Shown here: piece by piece, positions 53,400 to 64,000 of the stretch | Layout: each line of letters opens with the position of its first letter | Position numbering within the stretch: position 1 is the first letter of the stretch | Source of the DNA: Leptoclinus maculatus | Lineage: Eukaryota > Chordata > Actinopteri > Perciformes > Stichaeidae | Reading direction: 5' to 3' | Assembly (NCBI GenBank): GCA_032191485.1 | Contig: JAVDOI010000007.1 | Span: 6,768,392-6,832,391, forward strand | DNA: 64,000 nt | Position numbers and translations under genes: made by a program | Notes under the pieces: generated by a model | Told to the model about the DNA's origin: nothing | Databases searched by the model: none | Seen by the model: the letters and a program-made list of their open reading frames with translations, nothing else

Positions 53400-54801
53400 C
53401 AGTGTTTGTCAACCTTTTCTGAGCCGCGGCACATTTTTTACATTAAAAAGATACCACGGCACACCAACAACCAAAAAAGATAAAAAATTACGCCTTTTAG
53501 CATAATACAGCATATATGCCAGGGGTGTCAAACTCAATCACAGAGAGGGCCACTATTAAACATTGGGACTACGTTGAGGGCCAAATAGGGTCAACATTTA
53601 ATAAAGAGGATATAATGGATATTGGACAAAGTGCAAAAAGAAATACATTATGTCATGAGTACCAGAGCCAGATGTTTGGCATCTTTTCTAGGCTGCCAGT
53701 TCATTAATATCTGGGGTTAGGTTCTGTGGAAACCCTCAAGATGGAGTGAAGGTGTGCATCAGTGAGACGACTCCTGTGTGGGTTTTTGTTCCTCTTCATC
53801 ACAGAGAAAAGCTGCTCACACAGGTATGTGCTTCCAAACATGCAGAGCATTTGAGCAGCATGTAGGGGGAGTTGAGGCATCGTTTGCTTGGAAGCTGTGC
53901 AGCGCCCTCAGAGTCATACTTTGCCTTGAGTGTGTCATTACACTGGAGGTCTATCAGCTCCATTTGGATGTGCACGGGTGCTCTTTCCACGCCAACTGCA
54001 AACGGATTGCCGAGCAGTTCAAATTTAAATTCCTGAGCTGCAAAGTTGGCAAATCGCCGAGTGAACTCCGTGGGAACACAGCGGTGGAGACACGGTTTGG
54101 CAACACGAAAAGTGACCCAAGTTTCCTCTCTGCATCCGAGTCTCCCACAGGGGCAGCTTGGCTTGGAAAGCTCTTACTGTGTCATACATGTCTGTGATCA
54201 CACGTCCCCGTCCCTGAAGCTTTGGCGCAGTGAGATGCTTCGTTATGTCGCACAAAAAGGCCATCTCACATCACCACTTTTCGTCCCGGAGCTCTGTGGT
54301 GTGGCGGGCCAGTTATGATAGACATATGATTCTCGCGGGCCGGATACAATTGTACAGAGGGTCGGAATATTTGAGTTTGACATGTCTGAAATATGCTGAC
54401 AATGTAATGACAAGTCTCTCAATGTGTTGATCATTACTAGGCTTTTCGTCTGGGTTAGAATGTTGTCCAGGGCCCAGTTCAGAGTCTGCATTTTTCTTTT
54501 TCAAATATTTGTTTCAAATACATATTTGTCTTGTCACCGCAGCCTCTCCCGCGCATCATTTAATTCTACTGTTTTAAATTAACAAGGTAATTATTGCGCT
54601 ACCTACTGCCACCCACTGGCATGGAAGAGTATTTATTACTTAAGCAGCCACTATATTGCAGCTCAGACGCCCAACAATGGCAAAGTATTTGCAGCAACTA
54701 AATCATGTTTTTTTGACTGAAATTGGACATTTCCCCACGGCACACGTGACGATCTCTCACGGCACACTGGTGTGCAGCGGCACAGCGGTTGAAAATCACT
54801 G
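53400..54801. mobile_element. Non-autonomous hAT element, outer member of a nested pair
   Basis: Starts CAGTGTTTGTCAACC and ends with the complement of CAGTGATTTTCAACC. The flanks are ACTTAAAC (53392-53399) and ATTTAAAC (54802-54809), an 8-bp duplication with one difference. Its own sequence includes GAGCCGCGGCACA near the left end and CACGGCACAC near the right end, typical of this family. It is interrupted at 53520-54388 by a second element. No transposase is seen. Confidence 0.85.
53520..54388. mobile_element. Non-autonomous hAT element, inner member of a nested pair
   Basis: Starts CAGGGGTGTCAAACTCA and ends TGAGTTTGACATGTCTG (complement CAGACATGTCAAACTCA). The flanks are ATATATGC (53512-53519) and AAATATGC (54389-54396), an 8-bp duplication with one difference. 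The 869-bp body contains short open stretches, the longest on the plus strand at 53778-54197. They show no recognisable transposase motif and are treated as noncoding. Confidence 0.88.
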
Positions 54802-55330
54802 ATTTAAACAATGTGAATATTGTTCCAGGCATCATACTCAATAACATCTGTTTTTTTTTCAAGCCCCTTCACCATGATTTCCGTTGTCAATTGTGTCTAA
54901 CCTCAATTTATATAACCCACATTTAGATATTTGCTTTTATTCAATCGCTCTAATAGACGTATGGTCCAACCGCTGAGTTTTAATGAATCAGATTAGAAAC
55001 TGTGTGAGGGATTTTGTGCGCAATGCCTTGTGGGAAGTATGAACCGACCCCTGGGCCAGACACGTCCAAGGACATGAATATCGAGATTCTCCACTGCTCT
55101 GTGTGACGGTTTAAATTCAGCTCCTGCCTGCTTATCGTACGCAACTGTCGTTTTAACAACTTTATTTCAGTGTCCTCATCTGTTTCAAGACTCAGTTGTC
55201 GAAGATAAACTCTATTGAAGTGTCCTCGCAAAGCGACTCTCGCTCAGTTTGGTCAAGTGGAGCAACCCTTCCACCTACTGGAGGAGTCGCGCGACAGCTG
55301 CAGTTTTTAGCAAAGCCCTGTCACGAGCGA

Positions 55331-55339
55331 TATATAATA
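55331..55339 (+). promoter_or_regulatory. TATA box of the SDR gene
   Basis: TATATAATA lies 54 bp before the start codon at 55385. With the usual 25-30 bp spacing, transcription would begin near 55360 and the 5'UTR would be only about 20-25 nt. This also argues against translation starting at the in-frame ATG at 55196, which would lie upstream of the promoter. Confidence 0.55.
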
Positions 55340-55384
55340 CCTGGAGTCCACTTCGCCCAGCGTTTGTTACGGGTGGCGTTAGCA

Positions 55385-58293
55385 ATGAGTGGTGCCATGA
55401 ACTTTAAAAAGTGCGGCTCTGTGCTGGTAACGGGAGCCAGCCGAGGTCTCGGGCTGCAGATAGTCGACAGCCTGGCGCGTGGAGGTTTCTCACCCGGCAA
55501 GATAGTAGCCACGACCAGGGACCCCGCGAGCACGCAAGTAAACAAACGCACTTACAGACAGCTTAGTAGCTTTGAAGCTAACCAGCCTGTCACCACCCCG
55601 CATGTAGTGCTCAATGTCACCTACTTCTACTGGAAGCCCGGTCCACTGCGACGGGTGGAGGCACACCAGACGAGTCACGTAACTAGCTAAAGAAATAAAG
55701 TTAAACGACACGAAGTCCGTCATTGCCCCCCCCACACTGGATATTTAACAGTTACTTATGAACAATGAGGTGGTGTTGTTTTGACCCACAGAAACTTCAG
55801 GAACTGGCAGAGAAACATCCCAACATCCACATCATCGCTTTGGGTAAGGCAGAGGAGAACCATGGTTGGTGTGCATAAACAAAGAACGATACAATGTATA
55901 TAAAAACACCATAATAGGTTTTGTTGTATGTGGACAACTAACCTAAACACAAACCTAACTTTAAAGTACTAGGCCTGTTTATTTATGATGTGAATGAATC
56001 ATGTTAGATTCATGGCTGCTTGTCATCCCTCGTGGGATTATTTAGACATTAACCAAGAAACAAAAAAGTTCCTAAATGTATACCGACCAACCTCTTCTAA
56101 CACAGCTACCTGTTGGCCTCATGCATGTGTAAACTATATAAATCAGGTACACACTGGAGATATGAAGTGAAACTGAAAACATTACTTAATAATTCATCTT
56201 CAGCATGTATTTTCTTTTTTTCCCCATTATTTTCATTCAACTGTCGGTGATTTGATGTGTTGACGATTCTCTGCCCTAGACGTATTGAACCAGGAGAGCA
56301 TAGAGAAGTCTGTGGAGGAGGTGGGCCAGCTCGTACAGGAAGAGGGTCTGAACTGCCTGATCAACAATGCGGGCGTCAACGTGGTGGCCGACTTTCAAAC
56401 CGTTACTGCAGAGATGATGATCGAAAACTTCCACACCAATGCTGTGGCTCCTCTAATGATCACCAAGGTAATGTTCATTATACTCTTATTATTATTATTA
56501 TTATTATTATTATCATAGATTTTGTGCTTCCTGTCGGCTTGGATGTTGTGAATCGGCTACTTGTTTGGAACGCTTGCAGCGCTCACTTCACCTGATTATG
56601 AAATGTAAAAGAGAAGAAGCGACAGCGTGAGCAGGACCTGTGAGTAGTTCATTTCCTGAAAACAGCAAAACGAAAGGAAAGGATGACCTTGATGGACAGA
56701 AGGGACAGAAGGGACACAACTGACGGACTGTATTTCATAAATATTGAAACATGCTTTACTTTTAAGGTGAAACAACATATGTGTGTGTATATATATATAT
56801 ATATTGGTTATAGCCCAAAAAAAAAAACCGAACGAGGCTCTGGATTGAATCACTAGATATTTTAGCGTTAGTATCATTAAGAGATCAAATGCATCTGCTA
56901 AAAGACAACATCTTAAAGTCCATCTCGATCGTTGCAATAGTAAGTCATCACTGCATTAACACTGTAATGTGGTCTGAGATACTTGTGCACTCAGTTGCCA
57001 GTTTATTAGGTACACCTAGCTAAAGCCAATGCAGTCTAATACACACATACACACAGTTTCTGAACTGCTCTTGAGCTGTCTTGCATTATACTGACGGGTG
57101 TTTCTTTTATTCGGCTCTTGTTACAAACGGTCATAGAAACACACTACATTGTGTATATATGTCATGCTGCCGTGCTGCCACCAGAGGGCACTGTTTGTAT
57201 TCCTCCCCACAGACTGGACAGTGTGAAGTGTGTTTTACTCTGACTGGAAAGGCTCCGGAGTTTGCCCAAAATTCAAGATTTGATAGTGAAATAATTTGTG
57301 AAATGTTTATCTCTAGATCTCTAGATCTCAACATGTTCTATACAGATGACGTTTTGTTGTTAATATTATATATTTGCAATGTGGATTGTGTTATTAAAAA
57401 TCCTCATACAATGTAAGCCTCCTGTAGTCCTCATGGTCACAAGCTTTTGGATATCTTAGAATCTCTCCATCTCATGAAAACCCCGTGCAGTAGGTTGATT
57501 CCAGCTTCAGCTGTGATGTGTGTTTTATTTCTGCTCCTGCCAGGCCTTCCAGCCTCTGTTGAAACGAGCTGCGTCTAGAGGAGGAGCCGATGGAACAGGC
57601 ATCATGGGCATCCAGAGGGCAGCGGTCATTAACATGACGTCTCTGCTGGGTTCTGTGGAGCTCAACTGGGGCGAACGGGCCAACAACTTCAAATGGTACC
57701 CCTACAGGACGTCCAAGGTATTGTTACCATTGGATAAGGCAGGTCAAGTGTTTCATTTCTGACCTGGCAAATGAAAGGAAGTCATAAGCACTCTTCTGTT
57801 TGAGCATTTTGCAGCCATAGATTTTTAGGATGAATATGAGATATCAGCTGCACCTTCCACCATCTCCAAACGGATCAACGTCTGTGCTGTTGGGCAAACC
57901 TGTGCTGTAGTGGGGTTTCGGGTTTGTGTTGCATCGTAACTTGTTTCTGCTTCCCTTCTCAGAGCGCCCTGAACATGGTGAGTCGCTGTATGGCTGTGGA
58001 CCTGGAGCCTGATGGGATTCTCTGTATGGCGATACATCCCGGCTGGGTCCGCACTGACATGGGGGGCTCTGAGGTAAGGGCCTGCTCTGTCCACCTCCAT
58101 CACAGTCTTTTTGGGGGGGCCCTTAAAGAGCTATAAATATATATGTATACAAAATAACGTTTTTTGTGTCTCTTTCCAGGCTCCACTGAGTCCAGAGGAG
58201 AGCGTTTCATCCCTCCTGTCCGTGATTGGTGGACTGACTGAAAAGGATCACGGGTCGTTTCTGAACTTTACCGGAGAGATTTTGCCGTGGTGA
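55385..58293 (+). CDS. Short-chain dehydrogenase/reductase, C-factor/sniffer-like
   Basis: A classical SDR expected to use NADP(H) to reduce carbonyl substrates; the substrate is unknown. Six exons: 55385-55537, 55792-55843, 56280-56467, 57544-57717, 57963-58073 and 58180-58293, all GT-AG and in phase, encoding 263 residues, normal for classical SDRs. The Rossmann dinucleotide motif TGASRGLG is at residues 17-24, NNAG at 97-100, the catalytic Ser 163 in INMTSLLGS, and Tyr184/Lys188 in YRTSK. HPGWVRTDMGG follows, the usual PG-motif region of C-factor/sniffer-type enzymes. There is no signal peptide or membrane segment, so it is probably cytosolic. The closest relatives I can name are the fish proteins annotated as C-factor-like and Drosophila sniffer; a specific gene symbol is not assigned. 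The start at 55385 was chosen because a TATA box lies just upstream; the ATG at 55397 is an in-frame alternative. Confidence 0.93.
56487..56513. repeat. (TTA)n microsatellite
   Basis: About nine ATT units starting 20 bases after the SDR exon 3 donor. Confidence 0.9.
56988..57125. repeat. Dispersed teleost repeat in SDR intron 3
   Basis: Begins TCAGTTGCCAGTTTATTAGG with TACACCTAGCTAAA and AATGCAGTCTAATAC, phrases I recognise as a common fish dispersed repeat. The right limit is uncertain. Confidence 0.5.
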
Positions 58294-58855
58294 CTCTTTC
58301 TATAAGCACTTCTAACGGATCCTGATATTTCTTCAGGTTATCGTCATCTTCAACTAGTTAAACTTGCAAAGTTAAAGGACTCAAGAGAGGACAGAGTTTT
58401 AGAAATCGTGCATATTTTATTTTGAGGGTCCATACTGTACACGCAGTATACTGTTAGGCCAGTTCAGCCCTACATTCCTCTAACATGCTGTCTCTGTGGT
58501 CCAACTGTGGGCACAGAGTCCTCTGCTAAGAAGGGAACACCAATGACGAGCACTTTAAAGTCACTTCTAATGTGTAAACTGATGAGCCAGTCATGAGTGT
58601 TTGAGTGAGTACAATGAATTATTGGCCACTAAAATGTCTGGTTTATATTTGCAGAAGTGAAGTGAATTATCTACAGAGGCACTTTTCTGCAGTTTGCAGT
58701 TCAACATTCTAATCTAGTATCTCCATGCTGTATGGTAAAGATACCACAATAGTTCAAATACGTTAATATGGAAATGTGTGACCTGTGCTTGAGATCTTTA
58801 CCGTTTAGAGTTTTTAGCACATTGTTGTAAAACAGTGTAAAAAGGTTGAGTTTCC

Positions 58856-58861
58856 ATTAAA
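58856..58861 (+). terminator. Candidate poly(A) signal of the SDR gene
   Basis: ATTAAA, the commonest variant signal, lies 563 bases after the SDR stop codon. It is followed by GT-rich sequence (GTATTCCTGTTGTTGC) suitable as a downstream element. Confidence 0.45.
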
Positions 58862-60560
58862 AGAGGTGTATTCCTGTTGTTGCTTTTGTCCTGAACTGCA
58901 TGATTAGAAGATGGTCTTGTAGTCAGTCGTCAGTGTTCGGGGACATTCTTCCTTGTAGGATTTAAGTCAAACAAGGAAGTTTAGTCAAAATGTTTTTCTT
59001 CCTCATTCCTGGAGCGGTACGTTTGGGCTACTCATAACACCTCGGTGTTCCTGCGGGGGTGACTTGACATATTGTTCTTTTTGTTAAACGGACATTTTTT
59101 GGTTACAGCGCCTGTTTCCCATTGTGCGTCTCTCTTTAAGCAGGCAGTCCTGCAAAAAATAATAGGTGACGAGTCTGCGAGATAATGACAACAATGAAAG
59201 CGTACGGTGAATGTCATTTGACCTCATGGTACCGTCTTAGTGGCACTTACGCTGTACAATTGTCAGAGAGTTGAGTGTGTCTTATCATTGTCAGTTTACA
59301 GCACCTGTGGCCACTGCTGGTTTGGGTACCGTGCACGATAAAGCAGAGCGCTTTAAGTTGAAACTGCAACTTAGAAAATGAGCATATGGAATGTATCAAA
59401 CCTCAAATGAGTTGAACTTATTGGATAAGATCATTACGTAAAGGTGCAATATAAATGTTGACTATGGTATATAGTAGAGGAACACGACGGCTTAGGCAGG
59501 ATTCAGTGGCAGTTCTCGGGCTACCTGGCCGCAGGTGCATGTCTGACCTCATCATTTGGTAAGTAAGGCCTGCAGAAGGATCCTCAAGAGGAACAGAGCT
59601 GAAGATAAGGGCCTGCCAAGCTCCCTGAAATGTCATTCAAATCTAATCAAACCAGTTTGCCCAGACTGCTGTGCAGGAAGTCATGTGCTGTGTGTGTGTG
59701 TGTCTGTGGAGAGCCAGAGGAGAGAGGGAGTGTGCATAGAGCGCCAGACCCGGGAGCAACAGTTATGTGTTAAGGTGCTGCTGTGGATTTCTCTTGCTCA
59801 CGAGTTATTTTATGTTGATGAAATTTGAAGAGCTCTGCATTCCTGAAGGAAAAGATGAACTTTTCATTACTTGCTACAGGTAAATGTGTTTGTGTGTCCT
59901 TAATGTTTTTTTTGTTTTTTTTTAAAGTTCTGAGCTCATCGTAGCTGGATTGTTGTGTGTTATGTCAACCTCTTTTGTATGAATACTACTTACAACTTTG
60001 TAGGTTTTTCCCTGCAACGTTGGTGTTGTTTTGCATGCGGTGTGAGCAGGACAAGTGCCATTTGACTAAACCGTTTCTGATAGCAGATACTCATGTCTTT
60101 CTGACCACGCCACAGTTGTACCAGTTTTATTTACCTCGAAGAATAATCCGACTACTAAAGTCAAACTATTTAAGTGCCAAGGCCCTAAATTGACATCTAT
60201 ACAAGTTGATCTACTATACTGGCTGACCTCAAACTGAAGTTTTTAATAACGGCATTAAAGAAAGCTCTGTTCTATTCAAGTGTCCCAGTAAACCATCACA
60301 GTTCGAAGGGAAACGCAGCATGACCAGTACCAGGAACCTGAAACTGAAGCAGCTAAATGGAATTCACTCATCATTCATTTTATTATGTACACCTGTGCTT
60401 TTCCTACTACGATATGTTAAATGATTTACCAACATATTCAAGACTTTGGCTGTGATCTTGATCCACTTTGACTTTTTCACAGTGTGCCATGCTGTCTTTG
60501 TCCAGAGTATCTTCTAGGTGTTTTTTTCTTTCTATCTATACTTCAATCAGGAGAGACAAG
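58862..60560. other. Intergenic DNA, no gene seen
   Basis: Two good plus-strand donor-like sites occur: TTTG|GTAAGT near 59559 and CTACAG|GTAAAT near 59880. Either could end a noncoding first exon of the downstream membrane-protein gene. No coding sequence could be supported. Confidence 0.4.
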
Positions 60561-60580
60561 TGAATGATTAGTAGTTAACA

Positions 60581-60586
60581 TTTATT
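60581..60586 (-). terminator. Candidate minus-strand poly(A) signal
   Basis: Plus-strand TTTATT reads AATAAA on the minus strand, 24 nt downstream of the TAA of the candidate terminal exon. Confidence 0.35.
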
Positions 60587-60609
60587 ATGACAGATGATGC
60601 GTTCATGAG

Positions 60610-61092
60610 TTACACAGAAATGATTTGGCGCTTGAACTCGACAAGGAGATTTGTGATCGCGTTGTGATTGGCCTGAGCGGCAACAATATATAAATCCCCC
60701 CCCCACGAGGAGTCCAGACACGTGGTGGTGGTGGCTGGAGGTTCTGCTGGAGGTGCGAAGACGGATGGCGCTGGGGAGGAGGAGGGTCCCATGAAACAGC
60801 AGCTGGACACTAGAGGCGGGGATACAGCACATTTAAAAGGAGACAGCAGCAAGCTGATAGGCTAACAAAGAGGGAGTGACGCTGCGCTATTGGCTGGGGA
60901 CGCCCAGCTGTTAAACGGCTAATAGAGTCTATGATGCCTCTGACAGTGACAGCCGGAATAGAGTCTGTGCCGCTAGTGAGGGAGTAGTATGAGAGAGAGG
61001 CCTAAGTGTGCAGGGATAGTCTTCCTGTCTGAACTTACGCTAGAGCTTCATTACCACTCTTATCTCCTGAGAACTGAGGTTCACATGGGGTC
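60610..61092 (-). CDS. Candidate 3'-terminal exons of an unidentified minus-strand gene
   Basis: The last exon at 60802-60610 reads open from an acceptor (GTGTCCAG|CTG) to TAA. It ends in GGDLYIVAAQANHNAITNLL and then VEFKRQIISV. An AATAAA signal follows 24 nt after the stop (plus positions 60581-60586). A possible preceding exon at 61092-61039 has a pyrimidine-rich acceptor (ATTCATTTAG) and a strong donor (GC|GTAAGT). It is open in one frame, and its phase joins the last exon correctly (GC+C). I recognise no family. No further exons were found to the right, where the plus-strand membrane-protein gene lies. It may be a real short gene end, a noncoding RNA or a chance pattern. Confidence 0.25.
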
Positions 61093-61679
61093 CTAAATGA
61101 ATAGGAAACAAATCCTGTAAGGGCTGCAACTAATTATTTTTCATGGACAATTTTGACAGATTCTTTTTAATAATTAAGTTAATTGATTTGTCACAAAAAA
61201 AGTCAGAATATGGTATCTTTCACAGAGCCCAAGTTTACATTTTTTAATTATTTGCTGTTCAGTCTGAAACCCAAAGATATTCATTTTACGGGTATGAAAA
61301 ACCAGCAAAGCAGCAAGTCGTCCACATTTGTTCTGACATCGCGTCACAAGTCCTGCAGGACTTTGTGTGACTGTCCTGTATCAGGGCTGTATGCAAAGTT
61401 ATCACATAATGCCGACATGTGACAGCTAGCGAGTGTGAATACTGTAGTTGCCATTCACTTCTGCTACTTGAAGTGATGAAATCCAACAGGAATCCTCTAT
61501 TGTTGATATTGGTGCTGCTCCAATGGCTGAACCTCCAATATGGAGGCTGCCAACGGGCCCATTCGGTGGTCACAGAGTTCTGTAATCTACATCTACACAG
61601 TGCCCTCACGTGGTCCGTCTTTATTGTGTTGCAGAGGTAAGCTTTGGCTACACGGAGCTGGAGAGTCAGGGTTAGGCTG

Positions 61680-63505
61680 ATGGACTATCCAGCCCCCGAG
61701 TGGCTGCTGTCGACTGCTGGAGAGCTGAGAATGCCGTTCTCGGATACGGCCAAGTACTGCATCCTGGGCATCTCGGTCGCTCTTCTTCTGCTGGCGCTGG
61801 GCATCTTGGCATGGCAGACCTTCAGATGCTGCACAGAGACGCACACTACAATCCCGCGGCAAGATGCTGGTGAGTAGATCAGGTGACAGTGCCAAACGGC
61901 TACAGCACATACTGCTGATGCCGGGTGTCTGACCAAGAAAGTAATTACCAAATGCATTCTTGTGTCTGATTTTTATCGTAGTAAACCGTGATCCGCTGTA
62001 CTTGGCCGAAAAGTCAAGAACAGTTGGAAACTACTCAGGAGCTCCAAGTACTAGGGTAAGACTAAATGGATTCGAGGGGTGTGGATGGAGACAGATTTGT
62101 TTTTATAACCGTAATGTCATCTGTCATCTGTGGCCACCCTATTCTATAAGGTGGCCCAGAGTTCAAAGCCGCCCCCTATAGTGTACAACACAAGTCATGA
62201 CTCCTTCCCTACTTCCTATCTTGTTCTTCCAGCGCCCTTACTCGTACCCCACCCATCTTCAAACTCGGCCTTCATTTTGGTCTCAGCTACAGTACACGCC
62301 TGTTGAGTTTTGTTGATTGCATTTGGCTCATTGTGTGTTGATAGAATCTGTCCACAGACATGTGAACACATACAGACAAAACAACACCATTCACATCTAG
62401 AATATCTAGAATATCTATGGGAGAGCGCTGAGAGAAATGCAGGATATTTCAGGCTTGACAGCTGCAAAAGAAAAACCCACAAAATCAAGGAACTCTTCCT
62501 GGAAAATGTAGATATACTCAGGGTGTGATCTGCCAATTCAAGACGAAGTGAATTTTGAGTCTGGAATAAGCACAACAGAACTTAAAACACCATGCGCCAA
62601 GGCATTTTTGACTATTTTTGACATATTACTAGTTCATGATGGAAAAAAAGGTAACTTAGCCTCTTGCCCAGACTGCAGGAAGTCTTTACTCTAGATTTCT
62701 ATCCTGACATTGATGTGTTTAGCTGCACTATTATTATATCAACGAGAGGAATCAGTGTTGATCTAGTACATGTGAGCTGTGTTTCATACCTCTGTCACAT
62801 TTTGTTTGGATAGTCTACTGTTTCCTTCCTATCACCTGACTCGTGTTGGTAAAGGTCCTGCTGCATGTACATTTGTTTTGTTTTTTTACTGTGTTTTTAT
62901 ATACAGTCTATGGTTGGAACAGGGTTAATGTTGGACTTATGGGGGAAAAAAAGAGTTGGATGAAAAACTGGCACAAGGACTACACTTCCTTCAGGGTGAG
63001 GTTTAGGGCTGCACTCACTTGTGCAGAATAACAGGAGCACTTTTCCCATAATACAACCACAAACCACAGCCTAACAAAACACCACGAGCACCTCTTTGAC
63101 GAAGCGTTAATGACCTTTTAACATTAAAAGTTCCTCAAATTTTGGATTTATCTATACTGTTTAATGGCATGTCGCTTGTAAAAGATTACATTATGTTGTT
63201 GGGCGTTTCTGTTATTTTGTCCAGACAGTCTGTGGAGATGTTCTAAATTGGCAACATTGTCTATGTAAATAACGATTAAGATGAACTTCTTCAAACAAAG
63301 GAGAGTTGAGGCTTGTCACAAGTCAAATAAAAGCTGGAGGTGCTGTAGTTAATAACAACACGGGGATGTCATGCATGCTCCCCAGATGGAGAATGTCCGC
63401 ACAGAGGTCCGCAGGCTGAGTCGCTGTCTGTCTCCGGCCTCGTCTCCCTCCTCGGGATCCAGCCAGGCGGACGGAGACACAGCGGAGCAGGCCAACATTA
63501 AAAAG
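61680..63505 (+). CDS. N-terminal part of a single-pass membrane protein (partial, continues past the right edge)
   Basis: Three coding exons: 61680-61869, 61982-62055 and 63386-63505, GT-AG and in phase, giving the first 128 residues. The ATG at 61680 is the first after an in-frame TAA at 61638, and its exon begins at an acceptor (GTGTTGCAG, 61634), so an upstream noncoding exon is expected. Residues 1-26 are a short extracytosolic tail. About residues 27-46 (YCILGISVALLLLALGILAW) form one hydrophobic helix. FRCC at 48-51 supplies a membrane-proximal Cys pair likely to be acylated. The rest is a polar linker with a Ser/Pro-rich patch (CLSPASSPSSGSSQ). Short lumenal tail, helix, Cys pair and linker are the layout of a synaptotagmin before its first C2 domain, but no C2 sequence is in the window, so this is only a hypothesis. 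Confidence 0.6.
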
Positions 63506-63849
63506 GTAGTACGTTACTGTATAACGCTGTCGTCGCGTCACAATCAATCAACAATGTTTTGCTAGTCTGTTTATTCTCCATCAAAAGGCGTGGGCACTTT
63601 CTGTCTTCAAAAACGATTCAAGGCTCTGTTTCAAATGTTTTTTACTATAATACAAGGTGTCATACGTTAAATCGCTTATGTCCATCCTAAGTGGAAGAAG
63701 ATGTGCGAGACCTGTTTCCTACTCATTGTGTTTTAAGGGAGGCTCATGTAGTTTTCATCAGACTATCACGTCTGATAAATGGCACACTGTATTGAACCAT
63801 CACACTGTATTGGTGATGTGTTTTTTTTCTATTAAGAGCTAGGAGCTCT

Positions 63850-64000
63850 GTGAGGTCATACTTAGAAACAGTGGGGATTTTAGCTAAATTCTGACATTAG
63901 CATGCTCTTATGCTCACAATGACAATACAAAGATGCTGGTGTTCATCCGGTAATATTAAGTTCTTCAACATGCTAACATTTACTGATTAGTACCAAACAA
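63850..64000 (+). repeat. Dispersed teleost repeat, family A fragment
   Basis: Contains GACATTAGCATGCTC, ATGCTCACAATGACAAT and CAACATGCTAACATTTACTG, the same landmarks as the pnp intron 3 copies. It runs to the right edge. Confidence 0.6.

Noticed and set aside
53778..54197. 139-codon plus-strand frame inside the inner hAT element
   Set aside because: No transposase motif is visible and overlapping frames of similar length occur on both strands, so it looks like chance in a non-autonomous element.
59790..59880. Short exon-like frame (MKFEELCIPEGKDELFITCY) ending in a good donor
   Set aside because: Twenty open codons is easily chance. Joining it in phase to the membrane-protein exon at 61635 gives a stop before the ATG, so at most it is a noncoding first exon.

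Overview
The window is nuclear genomic DNA of a bony fish, most likely a percomorph teleost. The evidence is multi-exon genes with GT-AG introns whose proteins match vertebrate families, many CA/TG microsatellites, and several dispersed-repeat families that I recognise as typical of percomorph genomes. It contains no bacterial-style operons, no CRISPR array, no rRNA, and no tRNA gene that I could recognise. Gene models were assembled by hand from splice sites, reading phase and family resemblance.

Layout from left to right. (1) 1-9530: the 5' part of a HYDIN gene on the minus strand, running off the left edge. Six coding exons give the first 258 residues. Its presumed promoter near 9.4-9.53 kb has a near-perfect RFX X-box and an inverted CCAAT box, as expected for a motile-cilium gene. 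(2) 11824-20188: a complete purine nucleoside phosphorylase gene on the plus strand (6 exons, 290 aa). Its introns carry an inverted pair of dispersed repeats and a 153-bp palindromic element. (3) 26241-44215: a complete calretinin (calb2) gene on the plus strand (11 exons, 271 aa, the same length as the human protein). It has simple-sequence tracts beside exon 1, homopolymeric G and C tracts in introns, and an 18-copy 33-bp minisatellite in intron 4. (4) 45-55 kb: a gene-poor stretch holding two clear nested transposon insertions, a hAT element inside a Harbinger-like MITE (47.1-48.3 kb) and a hAT inside another hAT (53.4-54.8 kb). Target-site duplications can be read for all four. (5) 55385-58293: a complete short-chain dehydrogenase/reductase gene on the plus strand (6 exons, 263 aa) with a TATA box. 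(6) 61680 to the right edge: the first three coding exons of a single-pass membrane protein on the plus strand that I cannot name; its layout resembles a synaptotagmin. A weakly supported minus-strand terminal exon with its own poly(A) signal lies at 60.6-61.1 kb.

The genes are functionally unrelated (ciliary central apparatus, purine salvage, neuronal calcium buffering, carbonyl reduction), so this is ordinary vertebrate gene neighbourhood and not a gene system. HYDIN and CALB2 also lie close together on human 16q22, so part of the order looks like conserved synteny, whereas human PNP is on chromosome 14. I found no evidence for a new multi-gene system. The most informative non-genic features are the datable nested transposons, the minisatellite, the ciliary X-box and two antisense exon candidates.
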